DNA of 11,473 bases from Mollicutes bacterium (GTDB lineage Bacteria > Bacillota_I > Bacilli_A > Izemoplasmatales > Izemoplasmataceae): positions 1 to 11,473 of the forward strand of contig PWHD01000002.1 in NCBI GenBank assembly GCA_003555335.1. Direction: 5' to 3'. A program made the position numbers and the translations under genes. The notes beneath the pieces were generated by a model, which was not told the origin of the DNA, searched no databases, and was given only the letters and a program-made list of their open reading frames with translations. Each line of letters opens with the position of its first letter. Within the stretch, counting starts at the first letter, position 1. Below are positions 6,600 to 11,473 of this stretch, in pieces.

Positions 6600-7076
6600 A
6601 TGTCGTTGCATAAGTTTGATGCGACCTTGCTCAGTGGCCGTGAGCTCAATCTAAGCGAATATGAAGGCAATGTCATCCTTGTTGTCAACACCGCTTCAAA
6701 ATGCGGATTCGCGAAACAACTGAAAGAGCTTGAGACACTGTACAAGGATTATAAGAGTGAAGGGTTCGTCGTGCTTGGATTCCCAAGCGACGAGTTCAAC
6801 AAACAAGAATACGAAGACGACGAACAAATCAAAGAGGCCTGTGAAGTGAATTTCGGTGTCACGTTCCCGATGTTCCGGAAAATCAAGGTCAACGGGCCAA
6901 ACGCCCATCCGCTTTTCAAATGGCTAAAAGCGAAAAAAGGCGGTCTTTTCGGATCCAAAATCAAATGGAACTACACAAAGTTTCTTATCGACAGGGACGG
7001 GAAAGTCGTCAAACGCTACTCTCCTTTGAAAAAACCCGATCGTATGCGTGTACAAATCGCTAAGCTCCTAGGTTAA
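6600..7076 (+). CDS. Glutathione/thioredoxin peroxidase family protein with altered active-site Gln
   Basis: Thiol peroxidase of the GPx family, likely reducing hydroperoxides with electrons from thioredoxin. The 158-residue protein has a thioredoxin fold with peroxidatic Cys35 in NTASKCGFAKQ, a probable resolving Cys81 in IKEACEVNFGVTFPMF (the position used by two-cysteine plant and yeast enzymes), and Trp123-Asn124 of the catalytic tetrad in KWNYTKFLI. The usual FPCNQF motif reads FPSDEF (61-66): the tetrad Gln is replaced by Glu65 and the non-essential Cys by Ser. It starts 6 bases after the tal stop, with GGGAAG about 9 bases upstream of the ATG. It is the last gene of the def operon, and a terminator follows. 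Overall similarity is high and the gene looks intact, so reduced or altered activity is possible but not shown. Confidence 0.88.
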   Translation: MSLHKFDATLLSGRELNLSEYEGNVILVVNTASKCGFAKQLKELETLYKDYKSEGFVVLGFPSDEFNKQEYEDDEQIKEACEVNFGVTFPMFRKIKVNGPNAHPLFKWLKAKKGGLFGSKIKWNYTKFLIDRDGKVVKRYSPLKKPDRMRVQIAKLLG

Positions 7077-7080
7077 ATAA

Positions 7081-7115
7081 AACTCGAAAGCCTCTCAGGC
7101 TTTCGAGTTCTTTTT
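7081..7115 (+). terminator. Bidirectional rho-independent terminator between convergent operons
   Basis: A 13-bp perfect stem AACTCGAAAGCCT (7081-7093) with its complement (7097-7109) and a 3-base loop is followed on the plus strand by CTTTTT. On the minus strand the flank reads TTATTT, so it can also end the transporter gene whose stop is at 7114-7116. Confidence 0.93.
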
Positions 7116-8082
7116 ATGTCTGGGCTTTTACATGTCGGGCGATATTCCAGCGCGTATAATAGGCGGCGAGTTGCACCTGGACAATGAAGGCCAAGGCGAC
7201 GACAAGCGCGACTTCCGGACCGATTGAATCAAAGGCCGTAACAGCGACTGCAAGCGCCGGAGACAAAGCGCGCACAACGGTTCCGTTAACAAGCGCGACA
7301 CGGTTCTCAAAAGAGAAGAAACGCGTTCCGATGAAATGAACCGAAGCGATCATGATCACATACCCGATGATGACCGGAATGATGATTCGAAGGATGGTGG
7401 TGGGATTAGAGAGCAGCATCTCGCTTCTGAGTGACATGACAAATGTGATAAGCAACACCACAAAAAACGTCGAGGCGAGTGGGAAAATCGGACGAATGCT
7501 GCTTTTAAACTTCTCTTCTCCATATTTGCGTTTCAGGAATTTCTGTGTGAGAAAACCGAGCAGCATGGGAATAAAGACAATGACGAGGATTTGTGAAAAG
7601 ATTTCGTTAAAGGGAAGCGCAATCGACTCGCCAAGAAGAACACCGATATACAAAGGGGCCAACAAACCACCAAGCATCAAGCCGATGACAATCATCCTGA
7701 TGGCTTCGGGTGCATTGCCTTTGCTCATGACCGTCCATGAGACAGTCATGCCGGATGTAGGCAAGAGCGCAATGAGCAAAATCGCCAGTCTGAGATATAC
7801 TTCTTCCGGGAAAAACAGCAACCCAAACCCGAAGGCCAGCAGCGGTAAGTACACGAAATTGATTAGCTGTGCAACCAGTTGAAGCTTATGGTCGCCTTTC
7901 TTCATGAGTGACGAAAAATCAAGCGTGACCATCATGGGGTACACCATCAAAAAACTGATTGCAGTGACAAGCGAACTGAGTGGTCTCGTATCAAAAAAAG
8001 ACCCTACCAAAAGGCCAACGATCATTCCGATAACAATGCTCAACACAAGGTGTCGCTTAATCCATTTGAGTGTATAAATCAT
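7114..8082 (-). CDS. SBF/ACR3-superfamily membrane transporter (bile acid:Na+ symporter fold)
   Basis: A 322-residue integral membrane protein with about ten hydrophobic segments, of the family that includes bile-acid:sodium symporters, arsenite pump ACR3 and anion exporters. Family-like features are the MVYPMMVTLDFSSLMK stretch (46-61), the broken-helix motif ALLPTSGMTVSW (105-116), and its counterpart NGTVVRALSPALAVA (266-280). Where ACR3 has an essential Cys in the first broken helix this protein has Ser110, and it contains no cysteine at all, so arsenite transport by the ACR3 mechanism is unlikely; the substrate is unknown. The start at 8082 is set by GGAGGCG 6 bases upstream; the open frame extends to 8460 but that part lies inside the upstream gene and is not transporter-like. 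The RBS is inside a perfect hairpin. No arsR or arsenate reductase is nearby. Confidence 0.8.
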   Translation of the reverse strand: MIYTLKWIKRHLVLSIVIGMIVGLLVGSFFDTRPLSSLVTAISFLMVYPMMVTLDFSSLMKKGDHKLQLVAQLINFVYLPLLAFGFGLLFFPEEVYLRLAILLIALLPTSGMTVSWTVMSKGNAPEAIRMIVIGLMLGGLLAPLYIGVLLGESIALPFNEIFSQILVIVFIPMLLGFLTQKFLKRKYGEEKFKSSIRPIFPLASTFFVVLLITFVMSLRSEMLLSNPTTILRIIIPVIIGYVIMIASVHFIGTRFFSFENRVALVNGTVVRALSPALAVAVTAFDSIGPEVALVVALAFIVQVQLAAYYTRWNIARHVKAQT

Positions 8083-8087
8083 AAAAT

Positions 8088-8124
8088 CGCCTCCAAGCAC
8101 TTGTATTCTAAATGCTTGGAGGCG
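8088..8124 (-). promoter_or_regulatory. 12-bp perfect hairpin covering the transporter's Shine-Dalgarno
   Basis: Read on the minus strand, CGCCTCCAAGCA (8124-8113) pairs perfectly with TGCTTGGAGGCG (8099-8088) around a 13-base loop. The 3' arm contains the GGAGG used by the transporter, whose ATG follows 5 bases after the stem, so the folded RNA would hide the ribosome site. ATTTTAT directly after the stem also makes it terminator-like for the upstream gene. It may act as an attenuator or as a translational switch. Confidence 0.65.
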
Positions 8125-8159
8125 TTTGTTCAAAGGATATGCATTGCAAGTTTGTATTC
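8100..8159 (-). repeat. Two GAATACAA words upstream of the transporter gene
   Basis: On the minus strand GAATACAAG occupies 8108-8100, mostly the hairpin loop, and GAATACAAAC begins at 8159. The same GAATACAAG occurs a third time at 9031-9023, inside the promoter of the upstream HTH-protein gene. Spaced 51 bases apart, they could be binding sites or chance matches in A/T-rich DNA. Confidence 0.4.
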
Positions 8160-8165
8160 GAACGA

Positions 8166-8987
8166 CTAGGCTCGATTGTGGCGCTCCTTCTTGACCCAGT
8201 TCCGAATTCTCGAGAGGGATACATTTTCTTGTTCCAGTATCTGGCGGTAGGTTTTTACGCCATCCATGATGTTTCTGGCGAGCACCTGTTTCTTCTCTTT
8301 GGGGATGCGATTGGACGCTAGCTCTTTCGCTTTTTTCTTGGTAAGCCCTTCTCTTCCAAACACTTTGTAAAGCAAATACCAATCCTTGATCGTCTCGTGA
8401 TAGACACCATATTGAGCGGCCAGGTCCTGATAGGTCATGCCTTGTTCCTTGAGACGGCATATCTTGTACTTGAAATTGAAATGGTATGCTTCATTTTTCT
8501 TGGTCCGGCTTTTCATTTTCGATTGCGACATGTTGATTACTCGCACCAGCGTTTTTTGTTTCGCTTCGTCTGTTCTGATGTCACGCTGGCTTTTTTCCAG
8601 ACAAAGCGCTGCGCCCAGTCTGAGAATCAGTGTGCCATTTTTCTCTACGCCTTGGCGCATGAGAATCTCGGCCCGGACAGCATGGTCCGCACGGCTGAAG
8701 ATCGGCAGTTTCATTTTATCATGATCAATGATCGAATGTTCGAGTGCTTTCTTAACTTCATCCTTATCCATTTTGGCATCCAGCATTGAAACGGTGATGT
8801 GCTGTTGTTCCTCCAGACGTTCTATAACATCCGTGTCATAGAGTTTCAACAGAAAACGGTTGTCCTCTTCGGGCAATAGGAGTCCATTCACGAGTTCAAG
8901 ACATGATTTGTCGTCCTTGTTTCTATACCCTATAAGCATATAAGGTATCTCAAAAGAGTACGATATTCGTTTTACCAGTTCCAACAT
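8166..8987 (-). CDS. Unknown protein with C-terminal IS3-OrfA/IS150-like helix-turn-helix region
   Basis: A 273-residue protein with no full-length match that I recognise. Residues about 1-150 are a mixed alpha/beta region of unknown type (LVKRISYSFEIPYMLIGYR start). Residues 168-216 follow the pattern of transposase helix-turn-helix domains of the IS3/IS150 OrfA kind (FKYKICRLKEQGMTYQDL, AAQYGVYHETIKDWYLLYK, FGREGLTKKK). A second shorter HTH-like unit follows at about 229-266 (RIPKEKKQVLARNI, VSLSRIRNWVKKE). The basic linker at 158-165 and the C-terminus suggest DNA binding. No DDE catalytic domain, frameshift site or terminal inverted repeats are seen, so it is more likely a domesticated DNA-binding protein than an active transposase. 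ATG at 8987 follows GGGAGGG, and a promoter lies 30 bases upstream. It may be cotranscribed with the transporter gene. Confidence 0.75.
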   Translation of the reverse strand: MLELVKRISYSFEIPYMLIGYRNKDDKSCLELVNGLLLPEEDNRFLLKLYDTDVIERLEEQQHITVSMLDAKMDKDEVKKALEHSIIDHDKMKLPIFSRADHAVRAEILMRQGVEKNGTLILRLGAALCLEKSQRDIRTDEAKQKTLVRVINMSQSKMKSRTKKNEAYHFNFKYKICRLKEQGMTYQDLAAQYGVYHETIKDWYLLYKVFGREGLTKKKAKELASNRIPKEKKQVLARNIMDGVKTYRQILEQENVSLSRIRNWVKKERHNRA

Positions 8988-9016
8988 ACAAACCCTCCCA
9001 CAGCTTTGATAACTTA

Positions 9017-9045
9017 ATTATACTTGTATTCCCCTCAAAAAACAA
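9017..9045 (-). promoter_or_regulatory. Promoter of the HTH-protein gene, with GAATACAAG in the spacer
   Basis: On the minus strand, -35 TTGTTT (9045-9040) and a perfect -10 TATAAT (9022-9017) are 17 bases apart. The spacer ends in GAATACAAG (9031-9023), the word also found twice upstream of the transporter gene. The predicted start is near 9010, about 23 bases before the ATG. A protein bound at the spacer would block this promoter. Confidence 0.7.
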
Positions 9046-9093
9046 AAAGAAACGACCTTTAAACAAAAAATTAGGGTAAATTAAAATCGTTTC
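9046..9093 (-). terminator. Weak candidate terminator after the M48 protease gene
   Basis: On the minus strand GAAACGA (9093-9087, in the last codons of the protease gene) can pair with TCGTTTC (9056-9050), partly extended by ACC/GGT inside a long loop, followed by a T-rich run. The 7-bp stem and long loop are poor, but it is the only candidate between the operons. Confidence 0.35.
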
Positions 9094-10136
9094 AGCCTGA
9101 CTTTGATGGACGGATGAGACCGAAAAAGCCTTGCGTATAGCGGATGATAATATTTGTCGTCCGTCTGTCTATGGAGCTTTTCAAGCGCTTTGGACAACCC
9201 TTCGCCATAGCCTTCTTCTATGGCGAAACGATCGGCCGCGAACTCCTGTTTTTGAAGCAGACCTAAAAAAACGAGCGTTCCTAGTCGAATCAAGATTACG
9301 TTAAAAAGTACGACCGGAACCCAGAAAGCGATATCTGAAAGGGTTTCGAACGCCAATGCAAAAATAATGAAGTTCGCGATAAAATACATCATCACAACCG
9401 GAATGACGACCATGATTCGCTTGAACATGTGCTTTTCATAGGCATGAGCGACCTCATGGGATAATATGCCCACTACCATATCGTAGCTCATGCTTGCGAG
9501 CAACGGTCTTGATACAAACATATGGCGATGGTTTCCCACATCCAGCAACATGGCGTTCAAACCAAGCGAAACGGCCCTCGAATCAATCATGTAGACCGAT
9601 TCGCTCTTCACAATCTCTTTGAAAAACGTTTCTGGCAATCCATGACGGTAAGGAACCATCCGGAACTTATTGGAAAGCTTGCGTACCGTTCTTGGAAAAA
9701 GCACGAAGTAGACGACAAGACCGATCAAACCCATTGCTCCAAGGACAATCAGCGGGTGGACCAAAACGAAAAAGACGAGTTTTGCCGATGCGAACAAAAT
9801 GACAATTGAAATGTAGAAGGCAAGAACACCGAGTGCGTTCAGCATCGTCCGTTTGTAGTCCGTCCGAATGATCAGTCCGTAGAGCGCTTCGATCAACAGT
9901 ACATAAACCGGTAAAACCATGACAACCCACAACGGGAAAACTTCAATGTCCTCTCGTAAAAAGCTATGGCCAAGCACCATGATCAATGCAATAAAGACAA
10001 GACGGTTGAGAATTCTTTTGATCAGGCGTGCACGAATTCTGAACGGAGCGGTCCTCATACTGAGTGTTAAAGAGGCGCATTCGAAAAGTATCCACGCTGA
10101 CAGAATACCGGTCAGCACATAAGCGGTCAGCATCAT
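9081..10136 (-). CDS. M48-family membrane zinc metalloprotease (Ste24/HtpX-like)
   Basis: Integral membrane protease probably cutting membrane or exported polypeptides on the cytoplasmic side. The 351-residue protein has about five hydrophobic segments in the first 150 residues, then the catalytic domain: [20 protein letters not shown] (190-209), the HEVAH zinc motif (227-231, with catalytic Glu228) followed by EKH, two further membrane segments (about 239-262 and 270-293), and the third zinc ligand Glu298 in [10 protein letters not shown]. The C-terminal [12 protein letters not shown] matches the family's H-P-x-x-x-x-R ending. Ste24-type CAAX proteases share this layout, while HtpX is shorter with fewer N-terminal helices. 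Its ATG at 10136 overlaps the stop of the YjbQ gene (ATGA), and no good RBS is seen, so translation is probably coupled. Last gene of its operon. Confidence 0.87.
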   Translation of the reverse strand: MMLTAYVLTGILSAWILFECASLTLSMRTAPFRIRARLIKRILNRLVFIALIMVLGHSFLREDIEVFPLWVVMVLPVYVLLIEALYGLIIRTDYKRTMLNALGVLAFYISIVILFASAKLVFFVLVHPLIVLGAMGLIGLVVYFVLFPRTVRKLSNKFRMVPYRHGLPETFFKEIVKSESVYMIDSRAVSLGLNAMLLDVGNHRHMFVSRPLLASMSYDMVVGILSHEVAHAYEKHMFKRIMVVIPVVMMYFIANFIIFALAFETLSDIAFWVPVVLFNVILIRLGTLVFLGLLQKQEFAADRFAIEEGYGEGLSKALEKLHRQTDDKYYHPLYARLFRSHPSIKVRLKRF

Positions 10137-10555
10137 TCGCCAATCAGTTTGATGAGAACCCTTTTGCGTCTCTTGCCGTCAAACTCTCCATAAAAAATCT
10201 GTTCCCAGGGGCCGAAATCCAATGCGCCATCCGTGATGGCCACGGTGACTTCACGCCCCATGATCTGTCGTTTGATATGGGCGTCCGCATTGTCTTCATA
10301 CGTGAATTTGTTGTGGTTGTATTGATCATGAGGTTTTTCCGGCGCCATTTTTTCAAGGAAGTCCTCGAAATCCTGAAGCAGCCCGGACTCGTTGTCATTG
10401 ATGAAGACCGATGCGCTGATATGCATGGCATTGACGAGCGCAAAGCCGTTTTTAATGCCGCTTTCCTTCACGGCATCCTCAACATCCGGCGTGATGTTGA
10501 TATACTCTCTTCGCTTATCGGTGTTGAACACGAGTGCCTTTCGATAGTGTTTCAT
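10133..10555 (-). CDS. YjbQ/UPF0047 family protein (secondary thiamine-phosphate synthase-like)
   Basis: A 140-residue single-domain protein of the widespread YjbQ family. E. coli YjbQ was reported to have weak thiamine-phosphate synthase activity on overexpression, but the physiological role is unknown. Family landmarks are [13 protein letters not shown] (44-56; His45 and Glu56), [13 protein letters not shown] (88-100; Asp91 and His93), and the [12 protein letters not shown] segment (116-127). The C-terminus VLIKLIGE is typical. ATG at 10555 is preceded by AAGGAGG (10563-10569), which overlaps the TAA stop of the upstream TPR-like gene. The downstream protease gene overlaps its stop. No thiamine biosynthesis gene or TPP riboswitch is in view, so the thiamine link has no local support. 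Confidence 0.93.
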   Translation of the reverse strand: MKHYRKALVFNTDKRREYINITPDVEDAVKESGIKNGFALVNAMHISASVFINDNESGLLQDFEDFLEKMAPEKPHDQYNHNKFTYEDNADAHIKRQIMGREVTVAITDGALDFGPWEQIFYGEFDGKRRKRVLIKLIGE

Positions 10556-10567
10556 ATGAAATCCTCC

Positions 10568-11473
10568 TTAGTGAATTTTGTAAAGTACCTGCAGAAATTT
10601 ATCGGAATAATGAAATGCCTCTTTGTAATGACGTCTTGCTTCGAGCGCCTCGGTATAAAGGATTGTCCCGACCTGGATCGCGATGAAATCGCGTTCCTCA
10701 TGAGCAAGGTCCAACAAGGCTTTGCATAAGGACAGATAGTGGTCGTCCTGACCCTTCAGAAGGCCATGTTCTATGACCTCGATCAGTTTCTTGTCGATAT
10801 CGGTAACCAATATCCCTTGTTTGATTTTAAAGCGGTTGATCTCACGCAACGCCTCCATGTTTCTACCCAGTCTGAAATACGATAAAATCTTGTAAAAGTG
10901 GTACTGGAAAATATCGACATCAAAGGTCTCCAGAATCGACAACGCCTGCGTATAATCTTCCTGGATGATATGGTAACGCGCCTTATTGACATTCACAAAA
11001 TTATAAAGCGGCTTGTTGTTCTGGGTGAACGCAAAGTGGGAGGTTTCCTCATAGCTTCTTTCGAAGTCCTCGAACTGATGCAAAAAGACATAGATGATTT
11101 GTTCCATCGCCTTGCAACGATTAAGCCGGTTGTAATTCATGAACCGGTCAAAGCGTTCCTTGGCGCCTTCGAAATACTCAAGCGCCTTGTGATAGTACTC
11201 ATAATCGTTGGTGAGGGTAAAGCCGAGAATGTAGTATGCGCGTGCTTTGAGATGTTCATCGTTGAGTGTGTCCAAACGTTTATACAGGAACTCCCATGCG
11301 TTAGAAAGGCCTTTTTCAATGACCAGGAAAATCGCTTTTGCAATCATGAGCAGCTCTTTTTGCTTTTCATTCAACGCATCTTCCATCATGGTGACCAAAT
11401 GGTAGTACTCCTCAAGATGATCAAAATCAACACGAAGGTCAACAATGGCGATGAAGACAAACAGGTTATACTC
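10568..11473 (-). CDS. TPR-like alpha-helical repeat protein, 5' end outside the window
   Basis: The frame is open to the window edge. A TTG at 11398 is a possible start, but 25 further sense codons lie upstream in the same frame (including HLEEYYHLVTMMEDAL), no RBS precedes the TTG, and the sequence is continuous in character, so I treat the gene as partial with 301 residues visible. The protein is rich in Tyr, Phe, Leu and charged residues and built of helix pairs: LKARAYYILGFTLTNDYEYYHK-like, YNRLNRCKAMEQIIYVFLH, YNFVNVNKARYHIIQEDY, and YHFYKILSYFRLGRNMEALR segments, spaced roughly 35-45 residues apart. These resemble degenerate tetratricopeptide repeats such as those in Rgg/PlcR/AimR-type peptide-sensing regulators, whose N-terminal HTH would lie outside the window. 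Its TAA is part of the RBS of the YjbQ gene. Function unknown. Confidence 0.75.
   Translation of the reverse strand, partial: EYNLFVFIAIVDLRVDFDHLEEYYHLVTMMEDALNEKQKELLMIAKAIFLVIEKGLSNAWEFLYKRLDTLNDEHLKARAYYILGFTLTNDYEYYHKALEYFEGAKERFDRFMNYNRLNRCKAMEQIIYVFLHQFEDFERSYEETSHFAFTQNNKPLYNFVNVNKARYHIIQEDYTQALSILETFDVDIFQYHFYKILSYFRLGRNMEALREINRFKIKQGILVTDIDKKLIEVIEHGLLKGQDDHYLSLCKALLDLAHEERDFIAIQVGTILYTEALEARRHYKEAFHYSDKFLQVLYKIH

Noticed and set aside
8083..8460. N-terminal extension of the transporter frame (126 codons before the ATG at 8082)
   Set aside because: It lies antiparallel in frame to nothing conserved, overlaps the real HTH-protein gene on the same strand, is hydrophilic and not transporter-like, and the strong GGAGGCG before 8082 fixes the start.
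8088..9031. A complete insertion sequence bounded by the GAATACAAG words
   Set aside because: The words are short direct repeats, not terminal inverted repeats, there is no DDE transposase gene, and one copy sits inside a working-looking promoter.
10064..10729. 221-codon plus-strand open frame
   Set aside because: It is antisense to the YjbQ and TPR-like genes, whose protein sequences are clearly conserved or structured; no RBS or family match.

Overview
The window looks like chromosomal DNA of a low-to-mid GC member of the Bacilli or the neighbouring non-mycoplasma 'Tenericutes' lineages. The signs are strong AGGAGG-type ribosome sites, SigA-like promoters, compact operons with ATGA or GTGA overlaps, a YktA-like UPF0223 protein and a B. 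subtilis-type small transaldolase. TGA is used as a stop codon (for example at the ends of pfkA, def and tal) and Trp is written TGG, so this is not the mycoplasma genetic code. I cannot name a genus. No rRNA, tRNA, CRISPR array, complete insertion sequence or prophage is visible.

Layout. (1) 1-68, minus: the first codons of a gene leaving the window, divergent from the next operon. (2) 170-2928, plus: a promoter, a CcdA/DsbD-like membrane thiol transporter with an extracytoplasmic CxxC domain, a 99-residue unknown protein with two cysteines, a NifS/IscS cysteine desulfurase, and a strong terminator. (3) 2976-5200, minus: pfkA, an UPF0223 gene overlapping it, a terminator-like hairpin, an RsuA-type pseudouridine synthase and a terminator. 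(4) 5236-7115, plus: def (peptide deformylase), tal (transaldolase) and a glutathione-peroxidase-like gene, ending in a bidirectional terminator shared with (5). A cre-like palindrome lies between the divergent pfkA and def promoters. (5) 7114-9045, minus: a gene for a protein with an unknown N-terminal region and an IS3-OrfA-like helix-turn-helix C-terminal region, followed by a 10-TM SBF/ACR3-superfamily transporter whose Shine-Dalgarno is buried in a 12-bp perfect hairpin. (6) 9081-11473, minus: a TPR-like helical protein (5' end outside the window), a YjbQ/UPF0047 protein and an M48 membrane metalloprotease, tightly packed.

Most of the content is housekeeping: glycolysis and pentose-phosphate metabolism, sulfur mobilisation and thiol redox, peroxide defence, and rRNA and protein N-terminus modification. 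The less ordinary parts are 8082-9031, where a transposase-like HTH protein, repeated GAATACAA words and an RBS-occluding hairpin may form a small regulatory unit with the transporter, and the first operon, where an unknown two-cysteine protein sits between a thiol-redox pump and a cysteine desulfurase.

Every gene-free stretch is under 300 bases. 69-226 holds promoters; 2865-3009 holds two terminators; 5135-5334 holds the divergent promoters and the cre-like site; 8083-8165 holds the hairpin and repeats; 8988-9080 holds a promoter and a weak terminator.
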